Of a DNA stretch of 64,000 nt, positions 31,501-43,629 are shown piece after piece (position 1 is the stretch's first letter; each line of letters begins with the position of its first letter). The position numbers and the translations under genes are program-made. The stretch lies in contig VCJN01001943.1 of the NCBI GenBank assembly GCA_006384855.1, forward strand, positions 124,001 to 188,000. The letters are read 5' to 3'. A model generated the notes under the pieces. It was given only the letters and a program-made list of their open reading frames with translations. It was not told the origin of the DNA and made no database searches. The DNA comes from Tetraselmis striata (Eukaryota; Chlorophyta; Chlorodendrophyceae; Chlorodendrales; Chlorodendraceae).

Positions 31501-33589
31501 GTGGTTTCGGAGCGGTCGCCTGTCCGCCGGCGCAAACGTCTCCACACCTGCTCCGTTCGCTCTGGCGGACTTCCTGCGGGATGCTGCGCGAGGGAGGGGG
31601 GGGGGGGGGGGGGGGGGGGGCTCCTCCGCTTCGCCGGGTGGGGTGCGGCGGGGCGGCGCTGACATGTCGCTTCCCGCCAGGCGACCCGCATCCCGGCAAC
31701 ATCATGGTCACAGCGGACGGCGCCGTGGCGCTGCTGGACTACGGGCAGGTCAAGGCGGTCGACCGCCAGCTCAGCGACCGTGTGGGCGCCATCATCCTGG
31801 AGCTCGCCAAGGAGGGCGGCTTGAGCTTGGACGCGCTGGCGGAGGTGGGGAGAAGGGCGAAGGGGAGACGGGCTACTCTAGTTAGACCTACACCTATGAG
31901 CATATTATATATATGTATATGTGTGTGTGTGTGTGCATGTATTTATCTGTGTATATACATATATGAAAAATATGTATAGATATACATTTATAAAAATACA
32001 TATAGGCATTTATATTTAAATATATGCAAATAATTGTAAATATGAATATGAATAGGAGTATAACTGTATAGTAATGCAAATACAAATACAAATGAATTAT
32101 TTGTGGTTAGATGTGCATCACCACACCCCAGTCGGGTAAGCAGCGAAAGCCCTAATGAGCCTATACATGTTTACGCGTGCCAACGCGCCTACGACCAACC
32201 AGTATTGCGAGCCTCGAATTGGGCTTGCGTGCAGTCTTTAAACACATTGGCTATAGTAGTGCCGCTATCGTTCCGTCCGCATTTGACCTCTGGCCCGCAG
32301 GGCGGGTTCTCATTCGCAGTCAGCGTTGCCCTGCACGCGTGTGGGCATGAATTAATCCTCTGTTTGACTGCCTGGGCAGGCAGCGGGCCGCCTGGGGGTG
32401 ACCTTCCGGGAGGACTGCCCCGACCCGGCGACCGCAGCGGCCGCCACGGCGATGTGGCTGTTTGACAGCACGGCGCAGGAGCTGCCAGGTGCGCCTCCAT
32501 CAGGCTCCCTCCGAGCCCTAACTTTGACCTAACCCCCCCCTCCCCCCCCCCCCTTTCCCTCCCCCCTCCATTCCCTCCACAAGCCAGCAGCAATGGCATG
32601 TCGTCATCCCATGCAGCGATTCGGGCACGCTGTGGCCACCTCATGCACGCGACCATCACATGACATGACATGACCTGACATGACATGACATGACATGACA
32701 TGACATGACATGACATGACATGACATGACATGACATGACATGACATGACATGACATGACATGACATGACATGACATGACATGACATGACATGACATGACA
32801 TGACATGATCCTCATGTGCGCCGTGAGCCCTCGTCATCTGGCAAAATCACAGGACCCCCCCCCCCCCCCCCCCTTCCCCCGGCGGCCCAAGAGCGCGTGT
32901 ACCCGCTGACAGAGCGCGCACTGCTGCGCGGTCCTGCAGGGGGGTACGACCCCGGGGAGCTCAGCCCCAACTCACCAGTCGCGATGGTGAGGCCGCCCGC
33001 CGGGCATTGCCCCGCCCGAGTCGAGATGAGACGGTGGTTTCGGAGCAGTTGGCGCTCCGAAACCGCGCCCAGATGCTCCGAAACCACACGGAGCATACCC
33101 ACTTGCTCGCTGAGGCAGAGGCGGCGCCGCGTACGTTGCGCTAGGTTTTAGTAGGGTTTGGGATTTAGAGTATTTCTAAGGACAATGAAGACAAGCAGAG
33201 CTCCACCGCTGGGTTTGATGTGTGGCGGGTGCGCTGTTGGCCCGCAGGTGTCGAGCTTCCCGCAGGACCTGGTGTTTGTGGGCCGCTCCACCGTGCTCAT
33301 CCGCGGCCTCTCGGCCCGGCTGGGCATCCCCTGGTCGCTGGCGCGCGAGTGGGCGCCCTCCGCGGCCGCGGCGGCCAGCGGCCCGGCGGTCACCGACCCC
33401 GCCGTCGTGGCGCAGTGGCGGCCGCCCCGCTGGTCGCGGTGGTGGGGCGCGCTGCTCGCTGCCCTGTGGCTGCCGCTGCTCCGGCTCAGCGCCGCAGTTG
33501 CGGCCGGGCTGCGCCGGCTGGCTGGGGGGCGCCCGCCGCCGCCGCCCGCCGCCCGGAGCGTATGGGACGAGGTGGCGGGTGCTGCGTGA
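28535..33589 (+). CDS. ABC1/UbiB-family atypical kinase, probably plastid-targeted
   Basis: 15 exons, all in phase, give 612 aa: 28535-28826, 28888-28964, 29077-29121, 29208-29279, 29419-29527, 29635-29810, 30188-30286, 30393-30510, 30689-30729, 30832-30897, 30981-31062, 31681-31844, 32380-32488, 32940-32986, 33248-33589. The start MAPRSSAAAPTTSRVMRSRV begins a Ser/Ala/Arg-rich leader typical of plastid import. Family hallmarks are the KxGQ motif YTKSGQLIGSRPDLFP (about residue 165), the Ala/Ser loop GSASVAQVH, the lysine in VAVK, the EFDFVREA motif, and GDPHPGNIMV followed by LLDYGQVK in place of DFG. Members regulate prenylquinone metabolism. The C-terminus has one hydrophobic segment. The fourth and sixth introns have GC donors. 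Confidence 0.93.
31862..32110 (+). repeat. AT-rich low-complexity tract in kinase intron 12
   Basis: Mostly TATA/TGTG and ATAAATA text between exons 12 and 13, sharply different from the GC-rich surroundings. No gene in it. Confidence 0.8.
32657..32808. repeat. (TGACA)n pentanucleotide microsatellite in kinase intron 13
   Basis: About 30 nearly perfect 5-base units (one TGACC). Minus-strand MSCHV repeats are artefacts. Confidence 0.97.
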
Positions 33590-33696
33590 ACCCCCCCCCC
33601 CCCCTCCTCCCCCCTGGGCTGCCCCACTTGCCAAACACAGTGACTACGTGAACAGCCCGTCAGGAATCACCATGCTGGCTGCTGGGAGGGGGGGAG

Positions 33697-33852
33697 TAGG
33701 GACTTTGGCCTTGAGAGGACTTCATGCTACGAGCAATGCCACCATAGGGGGGCAGCAGACCCTATGCGGGTTCGTGGTGTATGTCGGGCCGTGAGACAGC
33801 TGGCCTGTGTGGTCGAAAGGCCCGCAGGAACAACGTTGTAAGAAACTTCAAG
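33697..33852 (+). repeat. Dispersed repeat R1, copy 1 (downstream of the kinase gene)
   Basis: GGGACTTTGGCCTTGAGAGG, then GCAGCAGACCCTATGCGGGT, CGTGGTGTATG and GACAGCTGGCCTGT. The second copy is at 36817-36981 in the same orientation, about 85 percent alike by eye. Not coding as far as I can see. Confidence 0.85.
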
Positions 33853-33992
33853 TTACATTTTTTTGGCTATGCGGGAGCGACCCCCTCATGAAGTGCCGAC
33901 GAAGGGAAGGACGCTCATATTACTGGCGCGATGATACCGAAGTACGATAATCTGCGTACCGGCGGCGTCCCGCCACGCCCACCAAGCTGCCG

Positions 33993-35096
33993 TTGTCAGG
34001 ACAGTCACGCCGCTCGGATACTGCGTATGACTTGTGCTCCAACCTGTTGTTGCCCCAAGTGGTAGCCGCTATAGTAGGTCGCTATCAGCGCTTCACGCTA
34101 ACATTAGGCGCGCGCTTGCTGCAGGGTGAATTCTTAACCCTGCAACTGGGTCTCTTCACAGACCAACAAATGGATGCCATCGACGGCGTAGTGTGCGGCT
34201 CGCCACGAGAATCAGTCGGGACGGTCCGAGGGCTGCCCTGGCTTGCGGTACTACGCCCCGAGAAGAACATTGGACTGAACTACCCCTCCATAAAAGCCCA
34301 TGCCGCCCAGCTCACTATCACCCACTAAGATGACTTCCTTAGCATGCCGTGCTACGGCGGCGAGTCCGCGCGAGCGCACGCCCGCTACATCGTGCGCAAG
34401 TTCCAACACTAGCCCTCGCTCAGCAGCATGGGGGACGCCTCCACCCCTCCCACGCTGCGCAGCCTGACACGGATGCGGCGAGACGGAGGGGGCACCCACA
34501 TGCGCGATATCGGGCGTCTCTCCCTCACCATCCAAATCGCCGACTCGCTCTCCGCGCACGATACAGCCAAGGACGCGACTTCCAAGCCAACCAACACAGC
34601 CTCTCCACGACGGTCACAGACCCGCCGCAGTACGCCCTCATACAACGCAACGACCGCCCTAGGCACACCCATCCCCCACTTCTCCGACGACTCATTCATT
34701 CTTCTATGGGAAGACGGAATATGTCACTGTTTGGACATTCTCGTAGACGACTTAAGACAGAACGGTATCCGGGTCCAGAGGTCGACACGTCGACACAGCT
34801 ACGCAAAGCTCACAGGCTGCACCTCCAGGACCGCACGAGCAATACATGCACTATCCCGCATGTTGTCATACCATGCGGACACGGTGCACAACATACTACC
34901 CCAACAAAAGGAAAAGACGTTCCAAACCGCAGAAGTATCCAATCAGATACACCGTGCATGGGTTGTCATACTCCACCCGCACCTCCCCACCATCTCCCAA
35001 TGTGCCATACTGCCGCGCAACCCGTCATGCGGCCCACCCTCAAAACTGTGCCGGGAAACACCGTGCGCGCCCCCCAGACCATTATATAGGGGATAG
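33993..35096 (+). pseudogene. Degenerate ORF, possibly LINE reverse-transcriptase tail
   Basis: One plus frame is open from 33993 to 35096 apart from stops at 34326-34328 and near 34410. The first part has LPQVVAAIVGRYQRFTLTLG and LPWLAVLRPEKNIGLNYPS, reminiscent of the region after the reverse-transcriptase core of non-LTR retrotransposons (W-x-x-x-x-R/P-x-x-x-G-L). The rest is Thr/Ser/Arg-rich with no motif. Evidence is weak; a dead cellular gene is the alternative. Confidence 0.3.
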
Positions 35097-35326
35097 CTTC
35101 CACTTGGACTATATAAACGCCGAGTATGAGAATATTATATACTGCGACGTTACTGTTACAGTCCCCTTCACGCTTCTCTGCTGCTTATTACGTTGGTTTG
35201 AGAGTAGTACTTAAATCTATTATTGGAAGCCATGTGGGTAAGGCCAGCGCAGTGCATTACCTCCGGAGTACCTGCCTCCACCCTGGCCAGCCCACCAAAC
35301 CCCCTTGAGCCGCCGGCCTCTCGGAT

Positions 35327-35521
35327 CAGCAGCGTGGATTCGCAATCACAATTGCTCAGAAACAAGCTGAGGGGCTTGTCTATCACGTCGAAACTTGGGG
35401 CGAAGATTGCGGGATGAAGATGGGCAGCTCCCTGCGTCACGACGCTGAGTACTACCTCTACGTCCACAAGCCCCCGCCCATCATCATAGCTGGCAACATT
35501 CGTGCCGATGAATCCCCGGAG
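35327..35521 (+). CDS. Orphan coding exon, unrecognised
   Basis: A clear exon-like segment: acceptor CGGATCAG, an open frame beginning QRGFAITIAQKQAEGLVYHV, continuing GEDCGMKMGSSLRHDAEYYL and ending ADESPE, then donor GTGAGA. Codon content and phase look real. I found no partner exon with confidence on either side. The overlapping minus-strand frame (35168-35467) looks less protein-like. Confidence 0.4.
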
Positions 35522-35951
35522 GTGAGATTTGATTCGTGGAAAGTAGCCAGCTTGTTTTAAGCATCACTCTCCGAGCCGGTCGTGCCTTTCCATGTTCACT
35601 ACATCCATCATGCTCTGCCATTTCCAAGACACCGCGAAGATGAAGGACGAGAGCAGACTGACAATTAACAAGTACCAAAAGCCTAATCGCTCTCTTCTCC
35701 AAGCACCTAGGATCACAATGATACGCGAGCAGACTACCTGTTTGTATACTGGCTAGGAACTTTCCCTGGGGGTGAGAAGGGGAGAGTCCGCGCCAAGTGG
35801 TCCCACCCTCAACAACATGCCTGCACGACCACTCGGCCCCACTATCGTTTGAACATGCGCAACGCGCCATACTTGTGTGGAGGAGTGTGTATGGTGATTA
35901 AAACTGATGCTGCTGTTGCTGCTGTTGGTGTAGGCCGCCCTAATCGCACGA

Positions 35952-36056
35952 GGTGACTCTGGATTGCTGCCTAAACGTTTCATCGTTGAAAGGCCGCCGT
36001 ACATACGTTGCACAGGTTTCACATGTTCCAGTCCTGTCCCGGCGGGGAAGAACACG
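35952..36056. repeat. Dispersed repeat R2, copy 1
   Basis: TGGATTGCTGCCTAAACG, GTTTCACATGTTCCAGTCCT and GTCCCGGCGGGG. Related copies are at 49755-49845 and 51289-51380. All share the order TGGAT-GCT-CCTA-ACG, a TTGCA-GTTTCA block and a final G-rich block. Confidence 0.75.
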
Positions 36057-36401
36057 AGATGTATCCACAAGAAGGGCGGGGGGGGGGGGGGGGGGGGGGG
36101 ATTGGATGAAGGCGTGAAGGCAGCGGCCCGCCAAGGGCGTTAGCAGGCTGGACGCGCTTCCGAAGACGCAAGGACGCTTACACGCTAACGGGGTTGAGAG
36201 GGTACTAACTACAGCCGGCCACCGGGCGGCCGCGCCGGCAGCTGCGGGGGCTCCCCCAGCCCAAACCCTGTCCGTGGTGACGGGGCTGGGGGCTGGTGGC
36301 GGGGCGGAGGCCACGGTGCGCCCGGATACCGAGGCTACGGTTGGCATCCGAGTAGAAGCGGACGGATCCCGCAAAACCATCACCAGGGCATGCCTCGAGG
36401 C

Positions 36402-37572
36402 TCACGAGGCCGGCGGGTGGGCGCCGCCGCCCGCGCGCGCCGCCATGTCGTTGGCCTCCGCCGCCATGTTGGGGTGCTGCGTCGCAAAGGACATCAGTGT
36501 CTTGGGGCTGGGCAGCGGGATGTTGTAGCTCGCGCGGGTCACGTCCCAGCTGTCCACGCCGCCGCCCGCGTCGCCGCGCAGCAGGTTGTACGCGTGCCGC
36601 CCCGTGGGCAGCATGTTCATCGTGTAGATGGTCTGCTTCACCTGGGTGGGCGGAGGCGTCGCCGCAGGGGGGCGCAGCCGGGCGGCCGGGGCGCCGTCGT
36701 TCAGGCCGGGTCAAAACCAAAACCGCGCGCACCCGCAACACCGCGCCGCACTCGCGTGCCGCCCGGAAACCATGTTTTACACAAACAGGAGACATGTATC
36801 GCGCGCCCGTTAGATTAGGGACTTGGCCTTGAGAGGACTTCGTGCAAGGTGCAACGCCACCCTGGGGGGGCAGCAGACCCTATGCGGGTTCGTCGTGTAT
36901 GCCGGGCCGTAAGACAACTGGCCTGTATGTGTGGTCGGTAAACCGGCAGGAACAAAGCTGTTAGAAATATCAAAATTCAAATCTGTGTTTATAGATGATG
37001 CAGGTAAAGTATTATACACGTCCCATCAAGGAAGAAAGAAATAATAAAAAAGACAAAGCAAGTAATCGGCGACCCATACCCCAACATGTATTCCCGCCAG
37101 ACAAACGCACTCATCCCTTTGTGATCTGATCGCGCGAGAGGGGTCAAACGCTTCGATATGTTGGCCCACCGCCGCGGATGTGTTTAACCTTGATATTAAC
37201 GAGGCTACGTGTTGGTGACGGGCCATCACGCGCGAGGCGCCGAGTGCGGTGCATTGGTGTTGTCTGCCAATACGACGATCCACACACGCGAGGGCAGACA
37301 CTGATGGTGCTCATCGGCGTCGCTGTCCGTGCTGCGGTGATATGTGCAGAGCGCTGGCGGCAGCGTAGTACATTATCCACATACGTAACCCAACCCAACA
37401 ACAAACCGTACATTTTACCGTTTAATTGAGTCCGCGGGCCGGGAAAACAATGAATTGGTGCCGGAATCTCGACTCGGGATACGCGCGCTGTATCAATCAA
37501 TACGGCGCGCTCCGGCGAATTTCCACCTACCTATAGTTTAGTGTCTCTTTGCGCGCGCACTGGGGAGAGGGG

Positions 37573-37605
<33 letters not shown>

Positions 37606-40600
37606 GAAAAACAATGATGCACCGCAAACCCAAAAACGCGGTTGTGGTGGTGGATTCAGAGGTAACCAGAAGCGCGGACTTGACGGCTGTTGGGATCGAA
37701 TGGCGCTTGCGGCTGCGGCCCTGGGGCGGGCGCCACCTTGAGGCTGAACCAGTACTTGTTGCTGTGCTGCTGCAGGAGGTTGGCGCTCGTGTCGTTGACG
37801 AGGTTCCACCAGAGGCTGTCCTGGCTCGGCGCGATGTGCCCCGTCAGCACGCTGCGCAGGAACTTCTTGAGCAGGTTGGGGAACCCCGCGGCGAGCAGCC
37901 CCGCCTGCGCCTCCTCCGCCAGCGCCGCCAGCTCGTTGGCCGACGCCGCCGCGCTCGCGCGCGCGCGCTCCGCCGGCGGCTTGCGCGCCGGGATGGGCGG
38001 CGCCGCGGCGGACAGCGGGTCAGCGCCCGCCGCCCCCGCCCCCGCCCCCACCGTCGCCTCCGCCTCTTCCAGGTCGCTCCGCGCCAGCGCCAGCTGCGCT
38101 TCCAGGCTCGCCACCTGCGCAGTCAAACAGAGCGGGGGTCGACCGAGGGATGCGAGGGGGGGGCTACCCTTTGGGGGGGAAGGGGACTCGCGGCACACAA
38201 ACCTGCCGCGCGTGTACTATCATGTGTCATCTTCAAAACGTATACTACTACTACTACTACATACGTCCTGAAATCCGATTGAAATACCTAAACAGAAAAG
38301 TGAACGTCCGCTTGAGGGAGAGAGAGTAGAGGGGAGGGGTGTAGCGACGAATACTATGATGCATCTATATGCCGCCATCTATCCATATAAATTTCAATGT
38401 CTACTAGGATGTGCGTTCGGCAATTAGAATTAGAATTAGAATAGATAATGTGCTGATAGTTTGGATTTTTCCTGAGAGAAAACTGAGGGATACATCCGTG
38501 TGTCGCATGGCGAATCGATTTCGGAAAGCACAAAGGACATTGCTTGATTGGGTACTGCCCATTTGTTCAGGAAGCTTTCGCCGAATCGCGTCGCCCCGTC
38601 TGTCCTCCGCATTCACCAATGCGGTGCCTACACCCAGGCACGGGAAGCAGAGCGAGACGGCGCGGCGCCTCCGACCTGCCCCGCCAGCCGCTCCGCGCGG
38701 GCCTCCAGCTCCACGAGGTCGCAGCCACGCTGCGCCGCCTCGCGCCCCGTCGCAAAGTAGCGCTCCTTCCACGCGCTCAGCCGGCCGCGCAGCTCCGCCT
38801 CGCTCAGGCTGCCGTCCGGCTCGACGCTCATCACGCTCGTCACGGGGTAGCCGTAGCCGTCCAGCCGCACGCCCGCCGCGGCCGCCGCGCGGTCCGCGGC
38901 GCTCAGCGCCCGCAGCGCGCCGCCGGGGTCGGGCCGCTCGTAGCGCACCCACATGCGGGGCGGCCCGTGCCCGAGCCCGTGCCCGCCGCCCCTGCTGCCG
39001 CCGGGCGCCGCGCCGGCAGCGCCGCGGGGCTTGGCGGCCGCCTTGCTGGGCTTGGCGGCCGCGGGGGGCGCGGGGGCCGACTTGGCGCCGCCCGCCTTGC
39101 TGCCCACCGGCAGCACCACCAGCTTGGCGCCGCTGCCCTTGGCGCCGCCTGCCCCGCCGGCATAAAGCGGCACGCACTCAGCCGCCAGCCGCCAGCGCCA
39201 AGCCCCCCGGGGGAGCCGGGCACCAGGCAGGCATGCCGCCACCCTTATCACCCAGCGCGCAAGATGAGGGGGCGGTGAGATGGGGTCTCAAGGAAATTGC
39301 AGCAGCGGGGCATGTTGGCGAGAGTTAGTGCGGAAGGGGGGGGGGGGAGAGGGGGCGCACCCTCCGGCCTGACCGCAGCAGACGTCTCTCCCTCTGCCGC
39401 CGCCACCGCCGCCTCCTCCGCGCCGCCAGCCGGCTCGGCCAGCACCGCTGCCGCCTCGTCCTCCTGCTTGACCAGCTGCTGCACGCGGCGCGAGGTGCGG
39501 CGCGCGAGGTGCGGGGAGGTGCCGCCAGAGTCGCCGCTCAGCTCGCCGTTGTCGCGCTCGGCCTGCTGGAATAAGCGCGAGAAGAGAAGCGCAACGGTGA
39601 CACACCCGGCATGCCCTCGTTCAGGGAGCGCCTGCCTTGATTTCGACGGGCGGAGGGGCGATGGGGGGAGTGGGAGGGGGGGGGGGGGGGGGGGGGGGGG
39701 GGATGAGTCACCTGCTCCGGGGCGGCGGGGCTGCCGGGGGTGCCGTTGGCCAGGTCCGTCAGGGACGCCGCCACCTCGGCCGCCTCCAAGCTGTCGCCTC
39801 GCACGCTGCGCCGCAGGCCCTGCAGGAATGCGCCGGGGCGCATGCTGGCGGGGGGCATGCCGCGGCGGGTGCGCCGCCCGCGCGTGACGTGCGCCAGCGG
39901 GCTGGGCCTGGGCAGCATGGAAGGGGGGGGGCGGGAGATGAGAAGGAAAGGGGGGGGGGGCTCGGGAGGACTGGGGGCATGAATAGGGGCCACCGCTGCC
40001 ACCGCTGTTGGGGAAGCTTCAGACAACGCCGGGAGGAGCTGTTGGAGGAGGGGGTAGGGGTAGGGGGGCGAGGGGGGAGGGGGGGAGCAGGGAGGCCAGG
40101 ATGGGGGTGTGCCAACTTGGGCACGAACCGCGAGTGAGGCAGACTTTTCAAAGTCCGTCCGGCCAGAAATCAAAGCCCAGGCAGGCACTACTTTCAAAAA
40201 AGTGGTTCGCGTTTAAAAGAACGAGACTTACAGCTACCCCGTGCGAGGCTTGATGGCCACTATGAGGTGGGTCGGCACCGCCCAATGGGTATTGTCATGG
40301 GGGATTCCTTGCAGTAGAGGGCAGCGGCGCGCGGAGGTGTGTATCGCCGAGCTCGCCGGAGGGGCTGCGCAAACTGGGTTCGTGGGCGGACGGGCGCGCG
40401 CGCGGTATACGCTTGCGGAGGGGCGTTGGGGGGCTGCTCTCAACTGCGATGAGTACTAGAGGTCGAGCGGGTCGCCCGTCGGCGCGCGCGCGGCGAGCTG
40501 GGCGCGGCGGACGCTGCATCTTTTGTACGGGTACTTGCCTGCCCCGTTCGCCCGCCGGCGTGCCGCCGCCGAGGGGCGCCCCCTCTCCGCGCTCCTCCTC

Positions 40601-40720
40601 CTCCACCGCCTCCACCTGCTCCGCTAGCTCCGACAGAGAGCGCTTGCGCCCCGCGACACCCAGGTCTGCCATCGCCTCCGCCGCCGCGGCCGCCTCCGCC
40701 GCCTCGTCGTTGTCCGTCAT
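36402..40720 (-). CDS. Unrecognised Ala-rich coiled-coil protein, 6 exons
   Basis: Exons (in transcription order) 40720-40539, 39907-39712, 39565-39361, 39148-38676, 38114-37737, 36641-36402 join in phase to 557 aa. The start is MTDNDEAAEAAAAAEAMADL. Features are an acidic, Ser/Ala-rich first third, a Lys/Ala/Gly linker, a conserved-looking block RMWVRYERPDPGGALRAL through SAWKERYFATGREAAQRG, a heptad-rich coil ARAERLAGQVASLEAQLALA, and a C-terminal module with SQDSLWWNLVNDTSANLLQQ and TGRHAYNLLRGD. No signal peptide or membrane helix is evident. The first intron has a GC donor (CAGGCAAGT). I do not recognise the family; it looks soluble and structural or adaptor-like. Confidence 0.75.
36817..36981 (+). 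repeat. Dispersed repeat R1, copy 2 (inside an intron of the minus-strand gene)
   Basis: Matches 33697-33852 from GGGACTTGGCCTTGAGAGGA to GGCAGGAACAAAGCTGTTAG. It lies in the long intron 36642-37736, antisense to that gene. Confidence 0.85.
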
Positions 40721-41780
40721 GGCGCTCCGCGCGCCCCGCTCGCGCTCGGTTGCTCGGAGCAGCGCGCAGCCCCGCGAGACAAGCCGGCCGGGGCAACCCG
40801 CCCGCGTCGCTCGCCTGCGTCGCCAGCGGAACGCGCAGGCCCCTGCAGGTCAGCCGCCAATTAGGGTGGGATGGAACTGGTCGTGGGTTGGGGTTTGTGA
40901 GGACGTGCGATCCAAGGCGGTTGGCGGAGCGCGCCAGTGCTGCCCCGCCCGAGGTGCTCCTGGGGCGGAGCAGCGCACAACGAGAAAAAGACAGAAAGGC
41001 AAAAGAAAAGCCGATACAGAGCGAGCGCGCCTTGGTCCTGTGTGCCCGCCGCGCTAGTTCTCGCGTGAGGGGCGGGAGGCACGGTCCGAATGTTAGGGCG
41101 TCACTCCGGAGGAGGGGGGGGGGAGGGGGGAGCTCGCGGTTGTCTTGGGTGCGCGCCGCTGTCGAGCCCCCTGTCCACCCCGTGCGCTCACTAGGCGGGC
41201 GGAGCGGTGCGCCACGAATATATCAACCACCCGTTGTCCCGTTCCGCACTACTAGCGGAATCAACTACTAGCCAAGTACCGCGCTACTGTACTTGCCTTG
41301 GCTGCTCCAACATTATTCCAACTACAGCACGTACTGGGTAGCGACTACGGGTAGCGACTGTGCCGGTATAAATTTAGTCAATAGCTGTAATATCCGGAAT
41401 TTAATTACTATACTGTGCAGGGCGGATTACAATGACAAGTTGGTAGTCAACTACGTACGTAGCGACTACAAGCGGATAAATAGTGGATCTATACTGTGCA
41501 GGGATTCCAACCTCGAATTGGTCGGTGACTTAGTGGCTTGGTGCAATGTCCTGCTAGTCGCAAACCTTATACATTGTTGGGAATAAAGGTGCCCACATGC
41601 ATATCGTATACACTCGTGTTTCAAGGCGGGAGCATAGCGGAGACCTGAACTTTTGGATTTCCTTTATTATGTACCGAGCTTGAAATGTCCTTAATTTTGT
41701 AAACTCTCATGATTTCCTAAAATCTGGAAATCGGCGAAGCCTTCAAGTCCTTAAGTAGTCCAATTTGAGTCCGTTAGGCA
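40721..41780. other. Upstream region of the coiled-coil gene
   Basis: 40721-41250 is GC-rich; several frames are open but none shows domain-like features. 41260-41780 is AT-richer with short CTACTAG/GCGACTA echoes. No gene recognised. Confidence 0.4.
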
Positions 41781-42664
41781 AAGCAGTGATCAGGATATAG
41801 ATGGTTAGAAACGCACCCGCCACTATCTGCCCAGAATGTGACGTTCTATCTATTGTCTATGCCGGTGTTGTGTTATTGCATTTGCTGCGGCCAACCATTG
41901 TTGATAGACCATCAAAATGTAGATCCACGCTTGTTGCTGCTGTTGCTGAGGGACCAGCGCATTATGTTGTCGTGCACGTTGGGCATGCATTAGACGTTCT
42001 TGAGCCGAAGCTTGCGCCTCCGCAGCAACATGATCCGCTTCTTGCTTCATAGCGATAGCACGGCGAAGAGTTGATTTCATCACATTCTTTGTGGCGTTGG
42101 CATGATATATAGCTTAGCTTGTAAGGAGGATTGTTTAGCAAAGACTTCAACTCCTGCACAATCAGAGATAGAAACTGCTTGTCGCGCCCATTCTTCCCCT
42201 TGAGACCAGTGAGGTGCTCAGCCTTGAAGGACATTGGTTGTAACATCTCTTCGCCATGCCCATCTTGCATTCCGGTGAACTTTAAGGCGATGTTAGGTTC
42301 TAGTTCCACCATAATTATTCATTTCGCTCCTATATGCTACATTGAGTCACATGCCCTAGATTGTGCATGTAGGTCTCTCTGGAGTACACCACATATTGCA
42401 CACCATTTTGCTCGCACATTACTTTTGTCGGCACAAACTCCGTCACTATTGCATGTGTTTGAGCCCCTGGTTGTTTGGATTCGGATAAACGCAAACCCAG
42501 TGGCTTGCCCGCAGGCTTCCTTATCTCACCTATTCTCACACATATTGTTGGCTAATCTAGCCGTGCAATCTTGCCACTCATCAAACCCTTTATGGAGTCA
42601 TCCAGAGTTGACGAAGCCAACTCCTGCATCTGACAAAAGCTGCCCTCGTGGAACCCGCTTTTAG
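41781..42664 (-). CDS. Candidate ORFs in a lower-GC island, unrecognised
   Basis: Two minus-strand segments look coding. 42539-42330 has GKPLGLRLSESKQPGAQTHA then VPTKVMCEQNGVQYV, faintly PDZ-like. 42312-41962 has MVELEPNIALKFTGMQDGHG and NGRDKQFLSLIVQELKSLLN; a shifted frame downstream (42083 on) has KQEADHVAAEAQASAQERL and a Gln run. They could be exons of one gene. Composition is clearly less GC-rich than the neighbours. Confidence 0.35.

Positions 42665-43629
<965 letters not shown>

Noticed and set aside
32189-32837. MSCHV repeat protein on the minus strand
   Set aside because: Translation of the TGACA pentamer repeat inside a kinase intron.
38411-39328. Plus-strand 305-codon Arg/Pro-rich ORF
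   Set aside because: Antisense to exon 38676-39148 of the phase-consistent minus-strand gene; composition typical of a GC-rich shadow.
42330-42539. PDZ domain
   Set aside because: KPLGLRL followed by IVTEFVP is suggestive, but the remainder of the fold is not visible and the frame is short.
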